Below, one piece after another: positions 7,937 to 17,264 of a stretch of 64,000 nt of DNA. Source of the DNA: Ignavibacteria bacterium (GTDB lineage: Bacteria; Bacteroidota; Ignavibacteria; OLB7); NCBI GenBank assembly GCA_020635205.1, contig JACKAE010000002.1, forward strand, positions 1,054,001 to 1,118,000. The letters are read 5' to 3'. Position numbers and translations under genes: made by a program. The notes beneath the pieces were generated by a model. It did not search any database. It saw nothing but the letters and a program-made list of their open reading frames with translations, and had not been told where the DNA came from. Numbering within the stretch: position 1 is the stretch's first letter; every line of letters begins with the position of its first letter.

Positions 7937-8800
7937 GTGCGCATCACAAAACAGTACACGAACCGGGAGAGCCAGTCTCTTGATCGTTACCTACAGGAAA
8001 TCGGCAAAGTAGAGTTGCTGACGCCTGATATGGAAATTGAGCTGGCAAAGCGGATCAAAAGGGGAGGAGCCGAGGGAGAGCGGGCACTTGAAGCTCTCGT
8101 GAAGGCAAACCTTCGATTCGTTGTCTCGGTAGCCAAACAGTATCAGAACCAAGGTCTTTCGCTCGGTGATTTAATCAACGAAGGAAACTTAGGTCTGATT
8201 AAAGCGGCCAAACGTTTCGATGAGACGCGCGGATTCAAGTTCATTTCCTACGCCGTTTGGTGGATTCGGCAGTCTATCTTGCAAGCACTCGCCGAGCAAT
8301 CCCGTATCGTTCGGCTTCCCTTGAACCGGGTTGGTGCACTGAACAAAATCGGCAAGAAGTTTAGTGAACTGGAGCAGAAGTACGAGCGCGAACCAACCGC
8401 TTCAGAAATTGCTGAAGAGTTGGAGATGACGATGAGTGAGGTGACCGAGACGATTAAAATCTCTGGACGTCATCTCTCCGTTGACGCTCCATTTGCTCAG
8501 GGTGAGGATAATCGTCTGCTCGACGTTCTGACAAATGATGCTCAGCCCTCTCCAGATCACGGTCTGATGAGTGAGTCGCTGAAGATCGAAGTGCGGCGCG
8601 CACTCTCTACACTCTCTGAGCGTGAGGCAGAGGTCATTCGCCTTTACTTCGGTCTTGACCGAGAGCATTCGTTGACACTTGAGGAGATTGGTGAGCGGTT
8701 CAACCTGACACGCGAACGTGTTCGGCAGATAAAGGAGAAAGCAATCCGGCGTCTGCGTCACACTTCGCGTTCGAAGGCTTTGCGAGCCTACCTCGGGTAA
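7937..8800 (+). CDS. rpoD: Primary RNA polymerase sigma factor (Bacteroidota type)
   Basis: The protein directs RNA polymerase to housekeeping promoters. Its 287 residues match the short primary sigma of Bacteroidota, which lacks the long region 1.1. Visible parts: region 1.2 (SQSLDRYLQEIGKVELLT), region 2 (DLINEGNLGLIKAAKRFD and FKFISYAVWWIRQSI), region 3 (PTASEIAEELEM), and region 4 (LTLEEIGERFNLTRERVRQ with IKEKAIRRLRH). The start is GTG 7937, giving MRITKQYTNRESQSL like relatives; GAAGAGG lies 7-13 bases upstream. The 268 bp before it hold no convincing gene; a 78-codon ORF there looks random. A terminator follows at 8830. Confidence 0.95.
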   Translation: MRITKQYTNRESQSLDRYLQEIGKVELLTPDMEIELAKRIKRGGAEGERALEALVKANLRFVVSVAKQYQNQGLSLGDLINEGNLGLIKAAKRFDETRGFKFISYAVWWIRQSILQALAEQSRIVRLPLNRVGALNKIGKKFSELEQKYEREPTASEIAEELEMTMSEVTETIKISGRHLSVDAPFAQGEDNRLLDVLTNDAQPSPDHGLMSESLKIEVRRALSTLSEREAEVIRLYFGLDREHSLTLEEIGERFNLTRERVRQIKEKAIRRLRHTSRSKALRAYLG

Positions 8801-8829
8801 ACGTGAGAAATACTACATTATCGGCAGTG

Positions 8830-8862
8830 AAAGCCTCGGTGACTGACCGGGGCTTTCTTCTT
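8830..8862 (+). terminator. Intrinsic terminator after rpoD
   Basis: AAAGCCTCGG (8830-8839) pairs with CCGGGGCTTT (8847-8856), 10 pairs with one G-T wobble and a 7-base loop, followed by CTTCTT. It ends the sigma factor transcript and lies just before the heptose kinase gene. Confidence 0.8.
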
Positions 8863-8896
8863 GCCGGGCATAACAAAGGCTTTTTTTCGTAAGGAT

Positions 8897-9895
8897 ATGC
8901 AGACCCTTCTGACAGACTCTGGAATAGAACAGATTCTCGACCGCGTCGGCCGCGCACGGATTGCCGTTGTAGGAGATGTAATGCTGGATCGATATTATCG
9001 GGGCAAAGCATCTCGACTCTCTCCAGAAGCACCTGTTCCTGTCGTCGAAATTGAAGAGGAGGCAGAACATCCCGGTGGGGCTGCCAACGTTGCCTACAAC
9101 CTCTCATCGCTCGGTGTTCAGACTTCAGTCTTCGGTGTGATAGGTGGCGATCGGTCAGGGGAACAACTCTCGTTTCTTCTCGACGATCTCGGCATTGCAT
9201 GCCGTGGGCTTGTTGTGGAGAGTGAGCGGGCAACAACCGTAAAGACTCGCGTGATTGCCGAGGGGCAACATATTGTTCGAGCCGACAGGGAGAGTCGTGG
9301 AGCCATAAGCGAAGATGCTCAGCAGAAATTGATGGCGAAACTTCAAGAGCAGATCAGCGATCTCGACGGGATTATTCTCCAAGACTACAATAAAGGGGTC
9401 TTCTCCCCGAAACTCATTCACGATATTATTTACCTTGCCGGAGAGTCTGGAGTTCCAACCTACGTCGATCCAAAGTTTGAAAACTTCTTTGCTTTCCAGG
9501 GGGCAACGCTCTTCAAGCCCAACAGAAAGGAGACTGAAGATGCACTCCAGCGAAGACTTGAATCACTTGAAGAAAAGCTGAGTGCTGCCCAGGAGCTGAG
9601 AGAACGACTCCAAAGCCGTTACGTAGTTCTTACGATGAGTGGCGAAGGGATGATCTTGATTGGTGATGGTGAAGAACCAGAGCGCATTCCCACACGATCG
9701 ATTCAGGTTGCCGATGTTTCCGGTGCAGGTGATACTGTGATCGCAACACTTGCAGCAGCCTCGGCAGCCGGAAGTCCGATGCGGGAAGCTGTGGAGCTTG
9801 CAAACATTGCCGCGGGGATTGTCTGCGAGCAGGTTGGAACCGTTCCCATTACTCGTTCTGCTCTTCAGCACTCGCTTCACAACATGCACGCCTGA
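8897..9895 (+). CDS. hldE1: D-glycero-beta-D-manno-heptose-7-phosphate kinase
   Basis: A PfkB-family sugar kinase equivalent to domain I of E. coli HldE (RfaE), it phosphorylates heptose 7-phosphate to the 1,7-bisphosphate for the LPS inner core. The 332 residues show VVGDVMLDRYYRG near the N-terminus, HPGGAANVAYNLSSLG (substrate binding), and VADVSGAGDTVIATLA with the catalytic Asp of the GAGD motif. Start ATG 8897 gives MQTLLTDSG; the in-frame ATG at 8861 overlaps the terminator arm region and is less likely. The gene is 6 bp upstream of the nucleotidyltransferase gene, so the two activities that are fused in enterobacteria are separate but co-transcribed here. Confidence 0.93.
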   Translation: MQTLLTDSGIEQILDRVGRARIAVVGDVMLDRYYRGKASRLSPEAPVPVVEIEEEAEHPGGAANVAYNLSSLGVQTSVFGVIGGDRSGEQLSFLLDDLGIACRGLVVESERATTVKTRVIAEGQHIVRADRESRGAISEDAQQKLMAKLQEQISDLDGIILQDYNKGVFSPKLIHDIIYLAGESGVPTYVDPKFENFFAFQGATLFKPNRKETEDALQRRLESLEEKLSAAQELRERLQSRYVVLTMSGEGMILIGDGEEPERIPTRSIQVADVSGAGDTVIATLAAASAAGSPMREAVELANIAAGIVCEQVGTVPITRSALQHSLHNMHA

Positions 9896-9901
9896 TTAGA
9901 T

Positions 9902-10426
9902 ATGCAAAACAATTCTTTCGCGTCACGTATCCTCGACATTTCACACATTGGTGACCTATGCGAGCAACTGCGAAAGAGTGGAAGCCGAATAGTCTTCACA
10001 AACGGTTGTTTTGACATCCTCCACTTAGGGCATGTAGAATATCTCCGCCAAAGTGCAGAGCTGGGAGATATTCTGGTTGTCGGCGTAAACTCGGACAACT
10101 CCGTTCAGCGATTGAAAGGGGAGGGGCGTCCTATCGTGCCGGAAGGTGAGCGTGCGGCTCTCCTTGCAGCACTTCGTTCGGTTGACTATGTCTCAATCTT
10201 CGATGAAGATACTCCACTCAATTTGATCGAAGCTATCCGGCCCGATGTTTTGGTGAAAGGGGGAGACTATGATCCTGCCGCTCTTGATGGATCGCGATAC
10301 ATCGTTGGAAGTGATCTTGTCCGGTCGTATGGTGGTGAAGTAAAGGTGATTGATCTTGTGGAGGGGAGATCAACTACGAATATTGTCAGCGCGGTTTTGC
10401 GTGCATACGGTCAAGTAGGGGAGTAG
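9902..10426 (+). CDS. hldE2: D-glycero-beta-D-manno-heptose 1-phosphate adenylyltransferase
   Basis: The 174-residue cytidylyltransferase-like protein corresponds to domain II of HldE (RfaE2). It transfers AMP from ATP to heptose 1-phosphate, giving ADP-heptose for LPS core. Motifs: VFTNGCFDILHLGHVEYL (nucleotide-binding HxGH), VVGVNSDNSVQRLKG, and EGRSTTNIV near the end (the STT motif). It starts 6 bp after the kinase stop and forms a two-gene operon with it. A phosphatase (gmhB) and isomerase (gmhA) of the pathway are not in the window. Confidence 0.94.
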   Translation: MQNNSFASRILDISHIGDLCEQLRKSGSRIVFTNGCFDILHLGHVEYLRQSAELGDILVVGVNSDNSVQRLKGEGRPIVPEGERAALLAALRSVDYVSIFDEDTPLNLIEAIRPDVLVKGGDYDPAALDGSRYIVGSDLVRSYGGEVKVIDLVEGRSTTNIVSAVLRAYGQVGE

Positions 10427-10440
10427 ATAGAAGAATCGGA

Positions 10441-10482
10441 CGTAACTTATAAGGGTAGGATCAAACCCTGCTAAGAGTTACG
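10441..10482 (+). promoter_or_regulatory. Two-stem hairpin between hldE2 and the TamB-like gene
   Basis: CGTAACT (10441-10447) pairs with AGTTACG (10476-10482), and inside it AGGGT (10452-10456) pairs with ACCCT (10465-10469) around an 8-base loop, leaving an internal loop of 4 and 6 bases. No T-run follows, so this is not a standard terminator; it may be a leader structure of the downstream gene or an RNA end point for hldE2. Confidence 0.45.
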
Positions 10483-10558
10483 TGCCATACCGGACATCTC
10501 TCCTTTCTCAGACTGTTATGGTGAAGTGAAGCATAGTATGTGAAGCAACGTCCTCAGG

Positions 10559-13500
10559 ATGCAGCAGAAGATCTACATTATTGCAAAGGCGTTAGCCAAG
10601 TTCGGCGTTCTGATGATCGCTCTACTCTCCTTTGCTGGTGCATTCATCGTTGCAATGACACAGTATCCCCCTTTTCGCCAGTGGACTATCGACGAAGGAT
10701 TGCACATTGCCAACAACGCGCTCAGCGGAAAGCTTTCGGTAGAGGATGTGCAGGGAAATATCATTACGGGGCTGACGGTGACCGGTGTTCGCCTTGAGGC
10801 TGCAGATACCACCTTTGCATACATTCCACGCATTTCTCTTCAGTATCATCTCAATCCTATTCTCAGAAGCAAGACCATTCAGGCTTCGGTAATCCTTCAC
10901 AATCCAGAAGTCTACCTTCGCAAAGCACAGAATGGCGTGTGGAACTTCAGCCAGATTGCCAAGCCATCAACGGTTGTCGATACGATGCCGAGTAAGCCGT
11001 TGGATTGGACTTTTGAGATTGAGAATCTGGAATTGCGGGATGGGGTTATTATCCTTAATGATGAAGGGAGTCCGCCATATCACTCCGAGCAGAAGAAAAT
11101 TGATTTCCTCCACTCCAAACTACGTCAAGTGAACTTGGCGACAAGTGTCTATATCTCTGCTTCAGAACAACAAGTTGATATTGAACATTTCTCGTTCAAA
11201 ATTGATAGTTCCGATCTGAACTTGGTCGATCTTGCCGGTAATATCTCGGTTGACGAGAGTGGACTTTCGGTTAATGGCTTACGGGTGGAAACCGAAGGGA
11301 GCTTTTTCAAGATCAACGCTCAGATGGATTCGATCAGTCTCTTCAACTCGAAGCCTAATGGGGATTGGATGAACTATCCATTCAATCTCACACTCGATGC
11401 GAACCGGGCGGATATGTATGAATTGCGAAAAGCGATTCCGGGGCTGAACATCTTGGGCGGAGTTGCATCCCTACAATTGAAGGGGGAGGGGACGTTTAGA
11501 GATATAAACGTGAAGCAGCTTGACCTGACGCTTCAACGTTCAGTGATCCACGCAACTGCACGCCTTTTAGGGTTGGATAACGCAGAGAATTTGCGAATCG
11601 AAGCCGAGCTGAAAGATTCACGAATTTACAATAGTGATATACCTCTTTACCTCGTCGGCATTCCGATGCCCGATCTGAACTATCTCCAAGAAGTTGAAAT
11701 TCATCACCTAAACTATTCCGGGACAAATCGGGATCTGGTCTCAGTCTTCGATATCTCCACAACGGTAGGGAATGTAGAGGGGGGGGGCTGGCTTCATTAT
11801 GAAGGCACGCCCCAGTGGAAAGTTGATCTGTTGGTAGAGGAGGCAAACCCCGGTCCAGTTTTGCAAGATGATCTCTACAACGGATCGGTGACTGCAAGGC
11901 TTGTTGCTGAGGGGGTTGGGTTCGATCCAAACCAGATGAGTACACGGTTTCGGTTGCGTGCTGGTCCGGCACGACTGGCTGAGCGAAACGTTGGGCGGCT
12001 CTGGGTAGACGGAGCGTATGGTGATGGGGGATTGCTGACGTTAGATACCGCAATGGTTGCTTGGGGTGATGCCGGAACGTTCAATGCAAACATCGGCTCG
12101 CTTGAAGCTCTTCAACAAGAATTGCAAAAGATTCGTGAAGGCAAAGGTGGAACAAACTTTGTGGAGAGGGTTTCGTTGGCGCAGCAGGATGCCGATATCT
12201 TTGACGGTCTTCCCTCGCTTCGTGCTAAGGGGTGGTACGACATGCGAGATCCTTCACAACCGAAGTACAAGGGGGAAGTCGAAACAGATCGCCTGAACTT
12301 AGCTGAGATCACGCTTGATCCTGAGCAGACAACTCGACTTGGACTCACCTTCTCGGTGGAAGGCTCCGGTATCGAACTCGACAAGGTGGTTGGGAAGGCT
12401 CAGTTAGCAGTCTTCGATGCAGTCCTTCCTGATGAAACGATCATCGGTCCATTCAACGCAGAAGTAATGTTAGCACTTGAGGGGGATGACCGTATCCTTC
12501 AACTGAAATCAGATGTGATGGATGCCTACCTCAACGGTAGTTGGCGTTTCTCAACACTTTTCCCAACTCTCTCTGCCGGAATTCAAAAGCTTGTAAGCTA
12601 CGTGTCGAGGAAGGGGAACTACAACAATGAGATGGATATGGATTTCCTGACAAGTGATGACAGGGAAATCGAACCAATCATTGCCTCCTATGAGTTTATT
12701 CCAAAAGATCTCTCTCTGCTTCAGGCATTTATCCCGAATGTCACTATCGAAATGGATGCCACCCTGAAGGGGAGCATTTCGGGAACTACTCAGTTGCTCG
12801 GTATCACTGCGCGTGGAGAGATTCGTCGATTCCACTATCAAGCGGGAGATCAAGATATTCGTTTCGGTGGAACGAACGTTGATGCCGAAGTCCGCAACAT
12901 CAGTTCTGGATCGATGGACGACCTTCTGGATGCAGAGATCAAGATGACCAACGATTCGCTGATACGGATCGGTGATCTGGACATTGCTCTCCCCCGTTTG
13001 GACATGGCATTTCGTGATGGCGAGTTGAGTGCGAACGGCGCAGCCTTGATTGACAACACATATTCAATCGCCCTCGATGGCAAACTGAACGTTCTGGACG
13101 AACGGGGATATGCCGTGGTAATGGATACGTTGTTTATCGGTTGGTCGCGTGGGCTACAGTGGCGCAATGCCGATCCTGTCCGCTTTACGTTGGGGAGTGA
13201 TGGTGTCGCTATTGAATCGTTCCGGTTGTACAGAGAAGGAGCCGAACTCTTCTCTATTACTGGACGGCTGGAAAACTTTTCGGAGTTCCGCAACCTCCGG
13301 CTCAGCGTTGCCGGAACATCGCTCCGCTCACTGCAACCCCTTATTCAGGATCAGAGAACACTCGAAATGGTAGAGACTCTTTCGGGTAATCTTGAGGAGG
13401 CTGAAGTACTACTGAACGGTTCGCTCGAGGAGCCAACGATTGAGGCGTTCCTCAACATCGACGACTTACGGTATACCAACACACGCATAGGCGATCTTGA

Positions 13501-15298
13501 GTTAAATCTGGGGTATCAAGATCAGAATTTGAGTGGGACGATTCGGATCATGCGACCAATTACCTCGGAAACCTCTTCAGACAGTGCGCTCGCTTTCGTT
13601 ACGATCACATCACTTCCTCTCGACCTTGCCTTTGCTTCGCGTGAAGAGCGAATGATTTCAGGACGACCAGTCAACATCAAGGCGAAGGCAGATGACCTAC
13701 CGCTGGCAATTGTTGGTCCTTTTACTACCGGTCTCATCATTCACGATGGCACAGCCAACCTCACATTTGATTTGAACGGAACGTATCCGAACATTCGATA
13801 TACAGGTGGTGGAAAAATTCTTTCGGGGCTGTTAACGGTTGAGAGTACCAACGTTCCCTATTTGGTGGATGGAAGATTCGAGTTTACCGACAACCGCCTA
13901 CTTATCCCAGGAATTGTTCTGAAGAATCTCCCCAGTGACTATTCACTTGGTAAGGCTATTGTGAACGGCAAAATCATCTTCGATGGATTTGTGCCGGAAG
14001 AATTCGATCTGAACATCAGAACCGAATCATCTGGGCTTCTCGTTTTGAGTGATGCTACCCAAGCGGTGAACGATACGTACTACGGCGACTTGATTATTGC
14101 AACGGAAGCTCAAAAGCCACTCCACTTCGGTGGATCGTACGACTGGCCAACTCTTGAGGGGGACATCTTGGTTCTATCAAGTGATTTAAAGTATCCCTAT
14201 CGTGCAACAACCGCTTCGATCGGCGACCGGGTAGAGTTTATCGACTATGAAGAGTGGATTGAACGAAGTGAGCAAGAATACGGCCCACTACCTTCGGATG
14301 AGGAGTTTAAGGATATGGGGGTGAAAACTCCCGATGAGTTGAAGGAAGCCGACACGTCGAAGGGGGGACTCCGTGCTGATTATGAAGTGATGAAGAAAAG
14401 GCTTGATAGTGTTGAAACCAAAAAAGAGGTACGAGGAACGTTTACTGATCGGCTTAAGACATCTCTTCGCCTTTCACTCGGCGAGGGGGCAAACATTAAA
14501 GTAGAAATTGGCCCGCTGCAGGAGTTGACCTTGAACGTTGTGAACGATGGACCGCTCTACTTCACAATGTTGGGGGCTGATATGACCTTGAGAGGGAACA
14601 TTATACTTCAGGAAGGATCGAAGTTGCTCTACTTCAAGACCTTCGATGCAACTGGTGCGATCAATTTTGAAGATGACATTCTGAATCCATCAATGGATAT
14701 TAGTGGAACCTACGAAGGAACCAGGACGACTGATGGAAAATCAGAATCTTATACGGTAACTATCAGCCTTACCGGAACTCTTGAGGAACTGAACATCAGT
14801 TTTTCATACGCTATCAACGGAGTGGCGACTTCAGCCGATGCAACACAGGTTACAGCCAATGCACTCGCTCTCCTTTTAACTGGACGGCTTAGTTCAGAGT
14901 TACGTGACACAAAACTTGAGGAGGTTTTTGTTTCCAACGCACAAGAGGTGAGCAGTGCCGTGTTAACACCGATTCTGAACACTCTCTTTAAAGAACTTAA
15001 CGTTAACGTAAATCTCGGGAATTCGGTCGACCCAAGCCAAGCACAGGTTGAGTTTGTGCAGCAACTCGGTAAAATCCTCTTCCGCTACGATGGGCGGGTG
15101 AGTGCTCCCGGCAATGGGACAATCTCAGTTGAAGTTCCGATCTCTGTTGTTCTCGATACTGAGAAATTCAGCAATCTTGTTCTGGAGCTGCAGCGGGCAG
15201 TTGTCGATCAGTTTAACACGACCTCGACGAACTCATCCTCCTCCTCAGAAGGTGATAACGTTTTCCGCCTTCGCCTACGGTTAAAACACACGTGGTAG
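10559..15298 (+). CDS. TamB-like translocation and assembly module protein
   Basis: The very large protein (1579 residues) has one N-terminal membrane segment (about 8-35, FGVLMIALLSFAGAFIVAM) followed by an almost wholly beta-strand periplasmic body with repeated alternating hydrophobic patterns. It resembles the TamB/AsmA-like (DUF490) family: LSGKLSVEDVQGNIITGL with VRLEAADTTFAYIPRI at the N-terminus is the usual start, and the C-terminal section (about 1330-1490: LRGNIILQEGSKLLYFKTF, ILNPSMDISGTYEG, LTGRLSSELRD) matches the conserved TamB end. Family role: spans the periplasm and moves lipids and/or outer-membrane proteins towards the outer membrane. The TamA/BamA partner is not in the window. 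It lies downstream of the heptose genes, in line with an outer-membrane role. Confidence 0.85.
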   Translation: MQQKIYIIAKALAKFGVLMIALLSFAGAFIVAMTQYPPFRQWTIDEGLHIANNALSGKLSVEDVQGNIITGLTVTGVRLEAADTTFAYIPRISLQYHLNPILRSKTIQASVILHNPEVYLRKAQNGVWNFSQIAKPSTVVDTMPSKPLDWTFEIENLELRDGVIILNDEGSPPYHSEQKKIDFLHSKLRQVNLATSVYISASEQQVDIEHFSFKIDSSDLNLVDLAGNISVDESGLSVNGLRVETEGSFFKINAQMDSISLFNSKPNGDWMNYPFNLTLDANRADMYELRKAIPGLNILGGVASLQLKGEGTFRDINVKQLDLTLQRSVIHATARLLGLDNAENLRIEAELKDSRIYNSDIPLYLVGIPMPDLNYLQEVEIHHLNYSGTNRDLVSVFDISTTVGNVEGGGWLHYEGTPQWKVDLLVEEANPGPVLQDDLYNGSVTARLVAEGVGFDPNQMSTRFRLRAGPARLAERNVGRLWVDGAYGDGGLLTLDTAMVAWGDAGTFNANIGSLEALQQELQKIREGKGGTNFVERVSLAQQDADIFDGLPSLRAKGWYDMRDPSQPKYKGEVETDRLNLAEITLDPEQTTRLGLTFSVEGSGIELDKVVGKAQLAVFDAVLPDETIIGPFNAEVMLALEGDDRILQLKSDVMDAYLNGSWRFSTLFPTLSAGIQKLVSYVSRKGNYNNEMDMDFLTSDDREIEPIIASYEFIPKDLSLLQAFIPNVTIEMDATLKGSISGTTQLLGITARGEIRRFHYQAGDQDIRFGGTNVDAEVRNISSGSMDDLLDAEIKMTNDSLIRIGDLDIALPRLDMAFRDGELSANGAALIDNTYSIALDGKLNVLDERGYAVVMDTLFIGWSRGLQWRNADPVRFTLGSDGVAIESFRLYREGAELFSITGRLENFSEFRNLRLSVAGTSLRSLQPLIQDQRTLEMVETLSGNLEEAEVLLNGSLEEPTIEAFLNIDDLRYTNTRIGDLELNLGYQDQNLSGTIRIMRPITSETSSDSALAFVTITSLPLDLAFASREERMISGRPVNIKAKADDLPLAIVGPFTTGLIIHDGTANLTFDLNGTYPNIRYTGGGKILSGLLTVESTNVPYLVDGRFEFTDNRLLIPGIVLKNLPSDYSLGKAIVNGKIIFDGFVPEEFDLNIRTESSGLLVLSDATQAVNDTYYGDLIIATEAQKPLHFGGSYDWPTLEGDILVLSSDLKYPYRATTASIGDRVEFIDYEEWIERSEQEYGPLPSDEEFKDMGVKTPDELKEADTSKGGLRADYEVMKKRLDSVETKKEVRGTFTDRLKTSLRLSLGEGANIKVEIGPLQELTLNVVNDGPLYFTMLGADMTLRGNIILQEGSKLLYFKTFDATGAINFEDDILNPSMDISGTYEGTRTTDGKSESYTVTISLTGTLEELNISFSYAINGVATSADATQVTANALALLLTGRLSSELRDTKLEEVFVSNAQEVSSAVLTPILNTLFKELNVNVNLGNSVDPSQAQVEFVQQLGKILFRYDGRVSAPGNGTISVEVPISVVLDTEKFSNLVLELQRAVVDQFNTTSTNSSSSSEGDNVFRLRLRLKHTW

Positions 15299-15310
15299 GG
15301 AGAGGGGGCA

Positions 15311-15340
15311 AATTCAAAATTCAAAAGGCAAAATTCAAAA
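15311..15340. repeat. AATTCAAA dispersed repeat, copy 1
   Basis: The segment is built from AATTCAAAATTCAAAA, then GGCAA and AATTCAAAA. It is identical over 30 bases to 24325-24354 and close to 44897-44926. All three copies lie directly beside a gene end or start in intergenic DNA. Confidence 0.85.
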
Positions 15341-15366
15341 GTAGAGGAGTTGGGTTTTGCTTCTCT

Positions 15367-15548
15367 TAGGACTTACGTTGAGAGGTCTAAATTTTATCGA
15401 CTCAGATTACAACTGAAAAGAAAACGGCTTCAAGCCGTTTCTTGAGTGTCTTTCACGTTAATTTCCCCGACTCAACGTCGAGGGCGAATGAAAGTTCCTA
15501 TCACATCTGACCTGATGGCATCACAGTCAGGATTTTGCGTAAGTCCTA
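15367..15548. mobile_element. MITE-like element with 11-bp terminal inverted repeats
   Basis: TAGGACTTACG (15367-15377) and CGTAAGTCCTA (15538-15548) are exact inverted repeats bounding 182 bp with no coding potential. Inside is a perfect hairpin AAACGGCTT-C-AAGCCGTTT (15422-15440). This is the layout of a miniature element mobilised in trans by a transposase absent from the window. A 40-bp inner part (15477-15516) recurs in inverse orientation at 59300-59339 (34 of 40 identical), showing dispersal. Confidence 0.65.
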
Positions 15549-15652
15549 TTCCTTTCGGTTATTGAGCTTCCTGCTGCTCAAACTTCCACAGACAACCTGA
15601 GTGCTGGTACAATCAGGATGACAGCCTTGTTGCTCTCTACTCTTTCTCGACC

Positions 15653-15775
15653 TGTCACTCTGAGCACAACGAAGTGAAGCGAAGAGTCTCACAGGAAGAG
15701 GAGAGGCAGTGGTAAGCCAGAGCCTGACGTTGAGTTTTCTTATCTGCTGAGATACTTCGGTAGCCCTCAGGCTGC
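15653..15775. repeat. Dispersed repeat, tandem copy A
   Basis: The repeat begins TGTCACTCTGAGC, contains GAAGAGTCTCACAGGAAGAG and TTGAGTTTTCTTATC, and ends CTTCGGTAGCCCTCAG. It matches copy B 153 bp downstream in all these blocks. It is the same family as the repeat interrupted by IS110 near 2.7 and 3.97 kb. Confidence 0.8.
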
Positions 15776-15805
15776 CTGTCAAGTCATTCTCTCTGATTCT
15801 TCAGT

Positions 15806-15930
15806 TGTCACTCTGAGCGGAGCCGAAGGCAGAGCGAAGAGTCTCGCAGGAAGAGGAGAGGCAGTGATAAGCGAGAGACTGATGTCGAGTTTTCTTATCC
15901 GATGGGATCCTTCGGCAGCTCTCAGAATAG
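15806..15930. repeat. Dispersed repeat, tandem copy B
   Basis: The second copy starts TGTCACTCTGAGCGGAG, shares GAAGAGTCTCGCAGGAAGAG and TCGAGTTTTCTTATC, and ends CTTCGGCAGCTCTCAGAATAG. Another partial start, CTGTCACTCTATCAG, follows at about 15958. Together with copy A and the MITE it fills the gene-free stretch 15299-16130, in which I see no coding region. Confidence 0.8.
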
Positions 15931-16130
15931 CAGTCCCGGCTACTCTACCATTTCCCGGCTGTCACTCTATCAGACCTTTCACCTCTGCTATAACCCTCAT
16001 TGTTCTTCCACAGTAGGGGTGAAGTACCAGAGTTCCCACCGAAAGAAAATTTGAATTTGATCTCGACTTCTTCCATTTTTGCCACACAACACCGTGACGA
16101 ACGGACACGCTTCACGATATAAGGTGCGGT

Positions 16131-17264
16131 ATGAGTCTTACAATAGTTCCTGTCAAAGCAGCTTCCGAGCGAAAACAATTCATTACGATGGTCTGGGATC
16201 TCTATCGAGATGACCCCAACTGGGTTCCGCCACTGATAGCCGACAGGAAAAAACTTCTGGATCCGGAGAGAAATCCTTTCTGGAGCCATGCAGAAATCGA
16301 GATGTTTTTAGCCAAACGTGACGGAAAAATTGTCGGACGCATTGCCGCAATCGTCAACTGGGCACATAATCAAGTCCACAACGACAAAGTGGGCTTTTTT
16401 GGTTTTTTTGAATCAGAAAACAAGGTTTCTACTGCTCACGCACTATTTGCGGCTGCGGCTGAGTGGCTTGCTGATCGGGATATAGAGGTGATGCGGGGGC
16501 CTGTCAATCCGTCAATCAACGATGAGGCCGGTCTACTTGTGGATGGTTTTGATGACCCCCCACAAATCTTAATGACATATAACCCCGAATATTACGCGAC
16601 GTTAATCGAATCGTATGGCTTTACAAAAGTGAAGGATCTCTACGCTTGGAAATTGACTCCCGATTTTCTCTCTCCAAAACTTGAGCGGGTTCAAAAAGCT
16701 GTACGTGAACGGGAGAACGTGACCATCAGAACCTTTCGATTCAGTCCAAAATCAGCTTTTCAACAAGATATTGAGATCCTTCGAGATATCTACAACACTG
16801 CTTGGGAACCGAACTGGGGGGCTGTGAAGATGAACCGAGATGAATTCAACGCACTGGCTGCTGACCTAAAGCCTGTAGCTGCAAAAGACATAGTACTGAT
16901 TGCAGAATCGAGCAATCGTCCAGTCGGTTTTGCCTTAGCACTTCCTGACATCAATCAGGCGTTGATACAGAACAGATCGGGGGGGATGGTTGGTGCTTTA
17001 TGGCACTTGTTAACAGGTAAAAAGCGGATTAAGCGGGGACGAATCATTGTTTTAGGAGTAGTTCCCCCTTTTCAGCGGCGCGGAATTGATGCTGCCCTTT
17101 ATTACGAAATCGGACAACGGATGGTTGTAGACCATAAATATACCGAGGCGGAGGCTTCGTGGGTTCTGGAAGATAATGAAATGATGAACCGAGCAGCCCG
17201 GATGATGAAGGGAGAAATCTACAAAACCTACCGACTCTACGACAAAACGATTAAAGAGAATTAA
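16131..17264 (+). CDS. GNAT-type acetyltransferase-like protein
   Basis: The 377-residue protein has a conserved N-terminal part (FVWDLYRDDPNW-like: MVWDLYRDDPNWVPPL, NPFWSHAEIEMFLA, GRIAAIVN, GFFGFFE) and a C-terminal acetyl-CoA-binding-like part (IIVLGVVPPFQRRGIDAALY, which has the V-P-x-x-Q-R-R-G-I arrangement of GNAT motif A). It resembles a conserved family of double GNAT-fold proteins (YghO-like) of unknown substrate. No signal peptide, so probably cytoplasmic. The start follows AAGGTGCGGT. It is not obviously part of an operon; the next gene starts 123 bp later. Confidence 0.75.
   Translation: MSLTIVPVKAASERKQFITMVWDLYRDDPNWVPPLIADRKKLLDPERNPFWSHAEIEMFLAKRDGKIVGRIAAIVNWAHNQVHNDKVGFFGFFESENKVSTAHALFAAAAEWLADRDIEVMRGPVNPSINDEAGLLVDGFDDPPQILMTYNPEYYATLIESYGFTKVKDLYAWKLTPDFLSPKLERVQKAVRERENVTIRTFRFSPKSAFQQDIEILRDIYNTAWEPNWGAVKMNRDEFNALAADLKPVAAKDIVLIAESSNRPVGFALALPDINQALIQNRSGGMVGALWHLLTGKKRIKRGRIIVLGVVPPFQRRGIDAALYYEIGQRMVVDHKYTEAEASWVLEDNEMMNRAARMMKGEIYKTYRLYDKTIKEN

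Noticed and set aside
8700..9236. 178-codon minus-strand ORF
   Set aside because: Overlaps the 3' end of rpoD, its terminator and the start of hldE1 on the opposite strand; composition typical of a shadow frame.
15546..15782. 78-codon ORF in the repeat block
   Set aside because: Crosses the repeat copy at 15653-15775 and has no family features.
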